This document shows, piece after piece, positions 17,123 through 27,559 of a DNA stretch of 64,000 bases (the first letter of the stretch is position 1; each line of letters starts with the position of its first letter). The stretch comes from Symsagittifera roscoffensis (Eukaryota > Xenacoelomorpha > Acoela > Convolutidae). The stretch lies in assembly GCF_963678635.1 (NCBI RefSeq), contig NC_087062.1:52832473-52896472 (forward strand), in the 5' to 3' direction. Both the position numbers and the translations under genes were made by a program. Under the pieces are notes generated by a model that was given only the letters and a program-made list of their open reading frames with translations, had not been told where the DNA came from and searched no databases.

Positions 17123-17608
17123 TGTAACGAGTAAATTTTCAAAGTAACTTGATTCAAAACTGAATAGAAAGAAATGAATGGTTCCGATTGATTGTATATG
17201 TCTGCAAAAGAAAGCGGCGTTGTATCTATTTTAATTTATATACACATGTAATTTATATCGCAAAGATATTGGATTGCAATTTAGTTCACATGGATAAGTA
17301 TTTTGTGCATGTACAACTGATAAGAATTTTAATGGGTGTTAAAGGTCACAATGTTTAAACGTTATTTTTGATACAAGCTATTTGTTTGAATGCAATTTAG
17401 ATAAACATAGAATACCACCCAAGGTAACATAAGTATTTTACACGCCCTCCCTTATTAAACCGATTAAAAACTACATAGGAGGTCTTGAAATTTCTAATTT
17501 TAGAAGAACCAATCCCTATTTTAATCTCTTGAGGCGTTTTCACAATTCATTTCAGTTTCATTTCTCTCCGCGTTACGTTTGTCATTTTCTTCCAACTTTT
17601 CTTCAAAA
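17123..17608. promoter_or_regulatory. Divergent intergenic region between the two gene blocks
   Basis: About 490 bp without a gene separate the minus-strand block (first ATG at 17122) from the plus-strand gene at 17609. An AT run with TTTATATACACATG (near 17236-17250) is a TATA candidate for the minus block. Divergent transcription must start somewhere in this stretch; no specific operator can be identified. Confidence 0.45.
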
Positions 17609-18247
17609 ATGCCTTGTTATATTATTGCCGGATATTCCAATTACGAAAGAACCTTTTTTTATGAAACCGTTCACGGTAATTTTGTAGCAATAATTAACGA
17701 AGAAAAAAGTTTCAATTCTGATGAGTGGACTTGTACTCATCACGTTATGATTCCCAAAAATTTTTTTTTACATTTATTCAGTAAACTTTCCTTAAAAAAT
17801 TCAAAGAAAGACGAAGAACTGAATATAAAGTATTTGAGTTACCTTACAAATTCTGGTAAATATACGGATCCTGACGAGCCTCTTGCTCTTCAGGTTGATA
17901 TTTCAACTTTATCAAAACCAGTAAAAAAATTTTTGTATAAATACGATTGTGATGTTACTCCGATGTGTGAAAACCAATTAGAATACTTTGAAGAAATTGA
18001 ATTTTTTGATCGTTTATGGGGAATGGAACAAATTGAGTCACCATCAGTAGTTACCCCGAAAGCTGATCCTTCCCCTGTAGTTTCACCATGGCTTGACGAA
18101 CCGGGTTGCTCAACTCCAAAGCGTACCCCTGTGGCTACTGTGAGCAACCACATGGAAAACTTAACCCCTTCTCTCTGTCTAGCGCCAAAGAAAAAAAGGA
18201 AGTTAACAACACTAGAGAAAGCGCAGGAGTATTTGGACCTTATATAA
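17609..18247 (+). CDS. Unknown plus-strand protein with SV40-type NLS
   Basis: The 212-residue protein starts MPCYIIAGYSN at the first ATG; the frame opens ten codons earlier with TTG only. Residues 1-60 are strand-rich (FVAIINEEK, then HHVMIPKNFFLHLFSKL). The middle is acidic (about 115-140). A Ser/Pro/Thr region follows with possible proline-directed phosphorylation sites (SPVVSPW, STPKRTP). Near the C-terminus is APKKKRKL, an almost classical monopartite nuclear localisation signal. Its orientation with PolB and its divergence from the block of structural genes suggest an early or regulatory role, which is inference. Confidence 0.6.
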   Translation: MPCYIIAGYSNYERTFFYETVHGNFVAIINEEKSFNSDEWTCTHHVMIPKNFFLHLFSKLSLKNSKKDEELNIKYLSYLTNSGKYTDPDEPLALQVDISTLSKPVKKFLYKYDCDVTPMCENQLEYFEEIEFFDRLWGMEQIESPSVVTPKADPSPVVSPWLDEPGCSTPKRTPVATVSNHMENLTPSLCLAPKKKRKLTTLEKAQEYLDLI

Positions 18248-19889
18248 CTTTGAAACTGAGGTTGAGTTTTTTTGATTTTTGTTTGTATTTATTGTGTATA
18301 ATAATTTAACTTTAAAATTGAGTTTGAGTTTGTATCTTGTATTTGTTCATTAATTATCACACGATTGGGTTCTGATTAAAAATTTATTTCAAAAGCCTTT
18401 AAAAATTGAAGTTACAAAATCATTTATTTTTATTAAATTGACTATTTTTTTTTCAATTAAAAACAAAAAAAAAAATCCGTAAAATTTTCATTTTTTCCAC
18501 AAATAGGATTTAACATATTAACATTGAAGTTCTTATTTACATTAGTGATCTTGACAAAAAACTGAAAAGCATCCATATATATATGCTAATTTTTAGAAAA
18601 CAAGATTAAAAAAATCAAATTCGTTTTTTGAAAAAAGATAATTAACGTCAAAAAAAAAAACTGTAAAAAAATAATTTTGGATGAAAACTTATGTTGTCAT
18701 ATGTTTATTCAAATAGTTATCATACAAATTAAACATAATGAAAAATAGTATAAAAGATGTTTAAAACCAACTTTTTGATAAAAATAATTATTTTTTTTAA
18801 GGTTTTTTAGTTAAAAATTTGATTTTTTAATTACAAAAAGGAAAAAAAAGCATTAATTTTTTTCTTTTTTTACAAATTGGAGTTACCATTTGATCATTGA
18901 TACTGTTGTCTCCAAAAATGGTCATATTGAAAAAAATACAAGTATTCATCATCATGCAAAATATTTGAGAAAAATAATAAAAATCAAACTTTTTAATTGA
19001 TGACTCATCGTTTTTTCATTTTTCCGAAAAAATGCGATTTTCAACCAAAGACGCAATTTTTTATTATGAGCAAGTGGTGTTATTATGAAAGTGCATTGAG
19101 GGGCACGACTAATGAGATTGTGGGAGTAGATGTTTTTTCATTAGTCTTCGAGAAAAACGCTAATCCCCTTAATCCCCCCCTAAAACAACGAACTCATTTC
19201 TCTTTACAGAAAAGTATTTTTTCGGACTTTTTTTTCAACTCGAAAGACAACTGAGACAAATTCATGGTGATATGGACCGTGCGACCGCTCCGTGATTGAC
19301 ATCATTGATAACAATGCGCCTGGAAAGTTAAAAAACTGTCATTTTTTAGATTTTGCTTTACTTATTCATCATTTCAACTGTTTTTGATACTAATTTTGAC
19401 GTTTTTATAGGATATTCTGTCCCCATGACAACTGGGATATTTAGGATCTATCATGTGTTGTGACATGCTCAACTTTTATTTGCAATTTCGAAAATTTCAT
19501 CAATTTATAATTTGAATTGATAAAATATAAAATTAAAACTTTTCTATCTTGGCTCTAAAATCATTTTGGATTAAAATTTAGCCCAAACTTGGTTGGCTTA
19601 GATTAATTTCTATCGTTTGTAATAATTATTAACGTTTCAAACAACAATTTATCTGTTTCGTCCAATCGAATTTGAGTTTGCCAGTTATGGCGGGAAATTC
19701 AAATCTAATTCAAATTTTGGCGGGAACTTTAATTCAAATTCAAAATTACGCGCGCAAAACACAAACCGTTTTCTCTACAATTGGTAGACGAACAGTTATG
19801 CTTCTCATTTACTGTTGTTTCTGAGTGTAATTTGAGATCACTTGATTCTTTTTCTTTCTTAAAATCAATAGCTTAACTTATTTCAAAAA
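18248..19889. other. AT-rich interval upstream of PolB, no gene seen
   Basis: About 1.6 kb of strongly AT-rich sequence with A and T runs. The 85-codon frame at 18997-19254 has no convincing protein character. The PolB promoter should lie near the right end, but I see no clear TATA box close to 19890. Confidence 0.5.
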
Positions 19890-22800
19890 ATGTTCAAATG
19901 CAATTTTTGTCCACTGAAATATGCAAATAAGAGCAATAGAAGTCGCCATGAGCGTGACAAACATTTTGTTGAAAAAGGACTTATTGTTTATCGATGCAAT
20001 GAGTGTTCATTCACGGCTCAAATGCTTTCAAATTTACAAAAACATATTCTTCACACTCATGGTCAACTTGGAGGTGTTTGTGATTATTGTCATTTGGGAT
20101 TTCATTCGCCCAAAAACTTATCAGCTCATTTACTAGCAACCCATGGTCTACCTGTTATGAGAGCTGCCTCTGCTGATTTAGCCACTACAAGTGCCGCTGC
20201 TAATGCTGCTCTCGGTGATGTGCATGCTGTCGATGAAGACGAAATCAACGGCACCAATCTTCAAAAAAGTGAGTCTGCTTTTTTCGGTGTTCTTGAAACG
20301 TATGTGATCGGCGGAAACCAACCCATGGATGAAACTCAGCCGATTGACCTTTTGCAGTTTATGCAAGAGAAAAAAGATGAAATTCAAAGTCTCATAATCG
20401 ATCGAGTTGCAGAAGGACCTAGAAAAGTTCAGTTCAGCGCTAATTTAGGTTTGGTAAAACCTAAAGTAATAAATGACTCTAGTAAAACTGAGCACGACGA
20501 GCGGATTGACATTTATGCAAACTCTGATATGAAACCTGTGATGAGCTTAGGATTAGAAGATGATGAGTTTTTTGAAATGGTCGAAAAAATGCAAGCAGTT
20601 TTGGAGACTTTTGCATCTTATGGAAGCGGTTGGGTTTTGCAACATGTAATTCAAGTTTTTGTTAAACTTGCAAAGTTTTCACCAATCCGTGGGTCATCTT
20701 ATATTGACTTGCCTTTTCGAATTCGAATGTCCCAGAATTTGATAAACATTAGAAATCACGAAGATAATAATTGCTTCGAACTTTGCTTTACCGCTGCTTA
20801 TAGTCTGAAGCATGGTGTTGACCTACTTCTAACTGATCAACAAAAAGCGAACCCAGCAGCTGCGCGGACACAACCTGATACATACACTGCAGAAAGTGCA
20901 CACAAAGCCCAAGGTAATTTTGATTCACCCATGAGTTTCGCTTCAATTGGAAAATTTGAACAACTTAACGACGTGCGGGTAAATGTGTTCCAGTACCACA
21001 AGGGAGATTTGTTGCCTATGTATATATCAAAACGACCAAACCAAGATAACAGCACCCAAACTGAAATATTTGACATGGACCTGCTTCTCTTGTATGAGCC
21101 TGCAAAGCATCACTATGTACTTATAATCGATTTGTTAAAGTTCATCTGCGAAATCAAAGGGTGTAAGTATCGCCCAATTGCACGTTTATGTAGAAACTGC
21201 TTTCACATTAGTTGGAGTGATGAAACTCACGAGCAACACATCCAGTGTTGTAAGGATCATGAACCTGCTCTAGTAGTCATGCCTTCAGCAGAAAAAGGTA
21301 CCAACAGATACGAGTTCAAAAACCTCCAGGCCTTGTGGTTTGTACCACTTGTGATTTATTTTGATTTTGAATCATTTCTGAAACCTGTAGATTCTTGTCC
21401 TGATAATCCATCGCGATCATCTACCCGAGTTGTACAAAAACACGAAGCTTGTGGGTATTCATTGGCTGTAATTGAGCACGGAAATTCACAGCCCTACTTC
21501 TTTGACTATGACAGCTCTGATCAATGCATGAAAAAGTTTCTCAATCAGTTGCATCAATTAGCGAGAGAGATATATGATCAAAAGCGACGGTTTCCTCAAT
21601 TTCTAGAAAGCCAAGAATCGTTGAACAAAGAAAACACATCAACATGTTGGATTTGCTGTATACATTTTACCAATGAGCACGAAAAATGTCTTGACCATTG
21701 CCATTTTTCTGGAAAATTTTTGGGATGGGCACATGAAAAATGCAACCTCGCAAGACGAACTGTAAATTTCACCCCAGTCATTGGACATAACATCCAGAAC
21801 TATGACCTTCACCACATTTGTCTCGCATTGCATGAATGCGAGCCAACAAGTACAATGAGTGTTATACCTAGCACCGACGAAAAATATATATCGTTAAGCA
21901 TTGGAGTCCTAATTAAAACTATAAAAAGGAAAAACGGATCCGAGCAAAAAGTTTTTGAATACCTCAGATTTATTGACTCATGCAAGTTTTTGAATTCTTC
22001 CTTGCAAAAATTGGTTGATAATCTACCAGCGGAAAAAATGTCAGTTTTGAACAAGTATTTTGCAAACGAGACGGAGGAGCAACGGTGTCTGATACGACAA
22101 AAAGGTTTCTACCCTTATTCGTACATGACCAAAAGAGAAAAATTTGCAGAAAAAGAATTGCCTCCTTTGCAAAATTGGTCCGATGTTTTGAATGGAGGAA
22201 AAGTTGCAGTTTCACAAGCGGATCTGGAGCATGCAAGGAAAGTTTTTAGAATGTTCAAATGTCAAAACTTGGAGGATTATCACAACTTGTATCTCAAGTG
22301 TGATACACTCCTTCTTGCTTGCGTCTTTGAAGAATTTCGACAAATTAGTCACCAAACTTATGGTCTGGACTGCGCGCACCATTTTAGTGCTTCAAACTTA
22401 GCTGGAGACGCCTTCAAACGTATCTGCAAAGACTCGAATGTTCAGCTTTTATCAGACCGCAGGCATCTCGAAATGGTCGAGAATATGATGCGAGGTGGTA
22501 CTGCATCCGTGTTCCATAGTCGCTTTTTCAAAGCCAACAACAAAGAATGCCCCGACTTCAACCCAGATCAACCTAGCACCTACGGGTTTATGATCGATGC
22601 AAATAACCTCTATGGCGGCGTCATGCAAACGGAGAAATTACCGGTGCGTAACTTTGAGTTAATAGAGCATATAGAAGACGAGGTGATTGTGAACCAAATC
22701 CTCAACATGACTGAAGACTCTTTGATTGGATTTATATTGGAAGTTGATCTCGAGTACCCAGAAGAACTGCATGAGGATCATCAAGATTACCCTTTAGCTC

Positions 22801-24984
22801 CTACTAAAGAAAGTGTACCCCAGGATTGGTTGAGTCCCTACCAAACGAATTTACTCGAGCAGATGAAAAATCAAGACATTGCAAGACGTTCAATTGGAAA
22901 GACCAAAAAGTTACTGCAGACGCTGCATGACAAGTCAAACTATACAATTCATTACAAACTATTGCAATTGTTTGTTAGGTTGGGACTTAAAGTTAAAAAA
23001 GTGCACCGTGTGCTGAAGTTTGAACAAGAAGCATGGTTAGAACCATACATCACATTGAACACGACTAAACGACAACAAGCTAGAAATAAATTTGAGGAGG
23101 ATTTGTACAAACTACTGAACAATTGTGCTTATGGGAAAACATGCGAGTCGAAGCGCAAACGGATGCTTGTTCGAATAGTTAGAGATTATCATGCCGCTTT
23201 GCGAGAAATTAGTGCATTCGAATTTAAATCCTACAAAATTTTTGGAGAAAACTTGGCAGCGTTCACTTCGAACCCAACAAAAATCTATTGGGATGTCCCA
23301 ACAATTGTGGGAGCTAGTGTTCTTGAGTTAGCAAAGTTTCACATGTATAAATTTCATTACGATATAATGAAACCAAATTTTGAATGTCAACTACTGTATT
23401 CTGATACAGACAGTCTCCTGTACCAAGTCAAAAGTGAAGATTTATACCGAGAAATTTCCGAAAAAAGGAATATTTTGAATGAACTTGACTTGTCAAATTA
23501 CCCGAAGAACCACCCTCTCTACGACCCAAAAAACAAAATGGTTGTTTTAAAATTCAAGGATGAGTTTCCAGGAGACATTATAACCGAGTTTATATCCCTC
23601 AAACCCAAGCTTTATTCCATTTTGTCCAGAGGTAATTAATTAATTTCTATTTGCCTTATTTGTGAGCACGAATTTCAAAAAATTTTGATTTTTTGTGGAA
23701 TTTTTTTTGGAAAGCAATTTCTATTTGTGGGCGAAAAAATTTTTTTTTTGTGGGCGAAAAAAATTTTTTTTGTGGGCGATTTTTTTTTGTGGGCGAAATT
23801 TTTTTTTTTTTTTTGTGGGCGAAAAAAATTTTTTTTTGTGGGCGATTTTTTTTTGTGGGCGCCATTTTTTTTTTTTTTTTGTGGGCGATTTTTTTTTTTG
23901 CGGACGATTTTTTTTTTGTGGACAATTTTTTTTTTTTTGGAAAAAAAAAATTTTTTTTTTGTTCGAAAAATTTTTCGGGCGAAAAAGTGTTTTTTTTTTT
24001 TTTGCAAAAAAATTTTTTAATTTTTTTTGGGATTTTTTTTTTTGTGTTGGTCGATTTTTTTAATGATGACTAATTTTTAAGGTCACACCTGGCCTTCATG
24101 TCATTTTTTTTTGTTGCACCTGACCTTCAAGTTAACATGATGTAGCTCCTAAAAAACACAAAACCACAGATTGCATTTGGTTCTTTTTTTACCACCACAC
24201 ATTAGTGATCATCAAAAAATTGATTAGAAATCATATAATTATATTTATAGATTGCAGAAAATTATCGGCGAAGGGTGTATCGAAAGCTGCTCAGAAGATG
24301 TTGAGCCATCAGCGATATCGAGACACCTTGACCTCTGGCTCGTTATTCAAAACTGAAAACAGTCGAATCGCATCCGAGTCACACAATCTGCAAACAGTGA
24401 CTTCGACGAAAACATCGTTATCAGCTTTTGATGACAAACGCTACATCCTCGATGATGGTCAGCAGACTCTTCCCTACGGTCACAAAAACATCTTGGGTCA
24501 AACTGTGATTGGCATTGATGATAGTGATGACAACACAGCCGCTGTTAATTCTGACCCAACCGATGATGACGATTTGGAAAAATGGATGCCATTTTTTGAA
24601 GATCGTCAACAGCCAGTGTCGTGGGATTGTGACGATTTCCTAGATGGGGTGTCTGAAGAATTCGCTAACACTCAAAACATTAATTGGGACCATCCGGAAA
24701 TTGATGATGAATACTCTGAGGATAGTTTTGCTGTTGAGAACACACAACCACATCGCTCGCTTCGACAACTGATGGACCAGGTCAATAGCAGTTGGCAAAC
24801 TCCAGACCCCGGTCTGATTCGGGCAGCAGAAACCAACGACAGTGATATTGATAGCGGGGATATCGCGGATCTGGAGGCCAATACTTCCGATGAGGACGAG
24901 TCGTCATTCTTCAACGATTCGTTTTTCGATTATGAAGCAGTTGAAGTAGAAGAACCACGGTCAAAAAATCGACGAATAGATTAA
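19890..24984 (+). CDS. PolB: Protein-primed type DNA polymerase B with zinc fingers and HNH insert
   Basis: Two exons, 19890-23631 and 24251-24984, together encode about 1491 residues in frame. Three C2H2 fingers lie at the N-terminus (C4/C7/H20/H25, C36/C39/H52/H57, C64/C67/H80/H85). Then come a Polinton-type region with VFQYHKGDLLPMYIS (about 370), Exo I DFES (D492, E494), an endonuclease VII-like DHCHFSGKFLGWAHEKCN insert (from 602), Exo II NIQNYD (N634, D639), polymerase motif A MIDANNLYGG (D903), motif B NNCAYGK (1077-1083) and motif C YSDTDS (D1172, D1174). Exon 2 supplies the conserved KLSAKGVSKA block, then an acidic tail of about 165 residues. It would replicate the linear element. 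Confidence 0.93.
23632..24250 (+). other. Intron in PolB
   Basis: Exon 1 ends TCCAGAG before GTAATT; the intron ends TTTATAG at 24250. Removing 619 bp keeps the reading frame (total coding length divisible by three) and places the conserved C-terminal polymerase block right after the KPKLYSIL block, as in other Polinton polymerases. Without splicing the ORF stops six bases into the intron (stop codon 23637-23639) and loses the thumb end. Most of the intron is the T-rich repeat described next. Confidence 0.8.
23690..24060 (+). repeat. T-rich interrupted repeat, units punctuated by GTGGGCGA
   Basis: Runs of 6-18 T alternate with GTGGGCGA and short A runs, at irregular spacing of roughly 20-35 bp, with variants GCGGACGA, GTGGACAA and GTTCGAAA. 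Several long open frames on both strands are a by-product of the low complexity and are not genes. The array looks like slippage expansion of a short T/G motif. Confidence 0.85.
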
Positions 24985-25019
24985 AACACAAAAAACACCA
25001 CATTAACTTTTGTATAGTA

Positions 25020-25025
25020 AATAAA
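25020..25025 (+). terminator. Poly(A) signal of PolB
   Basis: AATAAA occurs 35 bp after the PolB stop codon, the usual position and form of a eukaryotic poly(A) signal. Confidence 0.6.
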
Positions 25026-25324
25026 ATTCAGTTATTTAATATGAGAATTGTCTGTACATAAAATTTGACCTACCGTTTATTCCGCGTTTAGTGTGTATTT
25101 AAGTGCGAGATTTTGTTCAGCTTTGGAACTCAGTTAATCTGGGATATAAACATTTTCATTTAAGCGATAGTGTCTTAAGCATACTTTTGTATGTATTTGT
25201 ATGTAATTTGAGTTTGAATCAAAGTTTTAAGAAGAATTGAGCAAACAGTCTATAGCGCAGTTAAACACTCCGGCTGGTTTCAGAACAAAGATTTGGCAAA
25301 TCCTTTCCCGCTCCAAACATGTAA

Positions 25325-25535
25325 CCACAACGTTCAGTGGGAATACTCAATAATATACCGAAGTTTTACATGAGGACTATTGGGTATAAAATTATATGTG
25401 GTGACAATTAGGATTATTACATGGTGACCATTGCTGATCATTTAATACATGGTGACCATTATGATTTATACCTAATGGTCATCCATGTATGACAACCCCC
25501 CCCCCCCGATCCTAACGCACTATATGCATACTACT
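25325..25535 (-). repeat. Polinton right terminal inverted repeat
   Basis: This is the reverse complement of 6710-6967, apart from a longer poly-C tract (12 against 8), one clear substitution and the absence of the 51-bp duplication present on the left. It ends GCATACTACT at 25535. Confidence 0.93.
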
Positions 25536-25541
25536 GACTTG
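25536..25541. repeat. Target site duplication, right (gacttg)
   Basis: An exact copy of 6704-6709, directly after the last base of the element. Confidence 0.9.
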
Positions 25542-25650
25542 GGAGCTTAAAGGTTGTCAAGTTGGCTAGTTCGAAATAATTAACGCGCAATTTACTTCTT
25601 GCTACTAACGCGTAGGCGGAGATTAAGTCGTGGCATGGAGTTCCCCAAAA
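25542..25650 (+). repeat. Right part of dispersed repeat interrupted by the Polinton
   Basis: The stretch has GAGCTTAAAGGTTGTCAAGTTGGC, AATTAACGCGCAATTTAC and GCGGAGATTAAGTCGT. The same blocks occur in this order in the copy at 35971-36350 (GAGCTTAAATTTG, AATAACGCGCGATATAATTC, GCGGAGATTTAATCCGTC). It completes the copy begun at 6519. Confidence 0.55.
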
Positions 25651-27540
25651 TTTAAGAAACATAATAAATTTCCGGACATCAAAGCTATGTATTAGTCTTG
25701 GGTGTAGAGCCTACATGTTATTAATATAAGATTATAAATATTAAGACTTTTAATGTACCATATTAAGAAAATGATTTAAAAAATGATAAATTGTGGCTTT
25801 TGAGTGAGAATCTCTAATTTTCTGCAGGGGAACGTTACGATTTTTCGTTTCTTTCTATATCATTAGGAAGCGTTTTTGCAGAAAAATGAGTTTTTCCTCA
25901 CTTTTTATAAAAAAAAATAAAAATAGGGTAGGATTTGAAATATTTTGAAATGTAAGTGGTTTTTTGAGAGTGTTAAAAACAATGTTGCTAACAGTATGTC
26001 AAAGTATACTAAAAAGTTCAGGAAAAAGATCAATTTTTTTCCAGATAAAAAACTAAATTACGAAGAAAGTATATAAACTACTGCATTGTGTATCAAATTT
26101 ATCGTTACTTGCTTGTTATTTCTCATAAAATCAAAAAAAATACAAAGCGTAAGCAGTTTCATTACATTGCATCAGTTCTTAAACTTCAATGGTTTTATAT
26201 TATTTCCATCATCTTGAAAATTTGTTTTGGATAAATTAAAAAAAGCATTTTTTTTTTCACTTATTTGTAACAAAATTATGATTTGCGGTTCCGAAAAATA
26301 TTTTTTATAGTGTAAAAATGACTGCTTCCGGAAAAATCTCCTTTTTTTAAACAAATAACTGACTCTAGAATCTTCTAAAACCCAATTATTCAATTTTCTT
26401 CTGCTAAATCAAAAAACATATGATACGCTCTAAGAGCAGCAATCGGTTTTGTTACATAAATTTAGCATAAATATCCACCTAATTTCTCGTTTAAAAAATC
26501 AGGTTCCTTTTTATCATGCTTTATTTAGTGTTTCAACATGCTCGAGGAAGGAAGCTAGATTTAGCATCTGCCTGGAAAAGTCTATGAAGTCATATTCCTT
26601 CAGTTTTAACCATTCAGCTTTTTAATCTGGCTAGAAACTCCCAAAAAAGTTTTCTTCTGAATGGACTATTTGAAACAATTCTGAGTTCATCTTTGATTCG
26701 GCAAACCTATTAGCAACACAGAACTTGTCAATGAAGTTATAGTAGAGCTTCAAGACTCTCCGCTTTGCATAGTGCAGTATAGAAAAGCACAATAAATTAT
26801 AGTTTTCTGCGCTCAATTGTTAATTTTAACCGTTTCACCTCAAACAAGTCAAGTCTTCCTCAATCGTATTTTTTTTCAATAACGTTTCACTGATCGATCG
26901 TTTTTCATTGTTCATTTGTTTCGTGTTTGTATACCTGGATGCACACAATTTTACATAACGTTTAGAAGAGTTACCTGTAAGATTCAATGCTTCTGCTACA
27001 GCTCCTTATAGAAGGTTATCAATTTCTGTTCTACCATCAACCATCGACTAGACGAAATAACTGTATTTTTTTGATGAAAAAATTGAACAAAACGGTAAGT
27101 TTTGTTACTTTGCATGTCAAGTGCCATATACCAATTGAGGATCGGAGCTGAAACTTTCCATTTTCTAGCTTGCAGCTGAAAGATAATACCCTTCCCTGGT
27201 GATGTTTTTCTTTTTTTTTCTCATTTGTAAAGTTCTTCATAAAACCACCGATATCATTTATTCCAAGGTCAGTATTTTTGAAAAATAGAGGAAAACTACA
27301 AATTTCAGTTTCAGTTCATCTGGAACAATTTTATCGCAGACAAAAAAGCCTAAAAAGATCCACCTTATATTCAACAAAATTAAAGAAACAGAACAAAATT
27401 CTAAAAAAGAGTAGTGTGACCCACAAATTAAAAGCAATCATAACAGAGCTAATGAGTTTCTGCACTAAGTTCTATGCTGGTACAGAATTTTTCATGGTTC
27501 TTAATTTTTCTTGAGTGCGTTCTGTTTTGCGTTCTATGAT
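25650..27540. other. AT-rich interval, no gene seen
   Basis: Only short, compositionally biased open frames were found. No structured repeat was recognised beyond ordinary AT-rich sequence. Confidence 0.45.
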
Positions 27541-27559
27541 AGAGATTTCAGAATGGCAA

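Larger units (their letters stand above)
6710..25535. mobile_element. Polinton/Maverick element, complete-looking
   Basis: The 18,826-bp element begins 5'-AG and ends CT-3', as Polintons do, and is bounded by terminal inverted repeats and a 6-bp target duplication. Inside are PolB, integrase, packaging ATPase, cysteine protease, major capsid and minor capsid genes, all without premature stops, plus about ten smaller genes. Polintons are large self-synthesising DNA elements of eukaryotes; many encode virion proteins and are related to adintoviruses and virophages. The near-identical TIRs and open genes suggest a recent insertion. Virion formation and mobility are inferences from gene content only. 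Confidence 0.95.

Noticed and set aside
18997-19254. 85-codon plus-strand frame upstream of PolB
   Set aside because: It lies in AT-rich spacer, lacks recognisable features and starts within A/T runs.
23656-24073. Several 90-126-codon open frames on both strands within the T-rich tract
   Set aside because: They consist of Phe or Lys runs from the low-complexity repeat and lie inside the PolB intron; there is no protein character.
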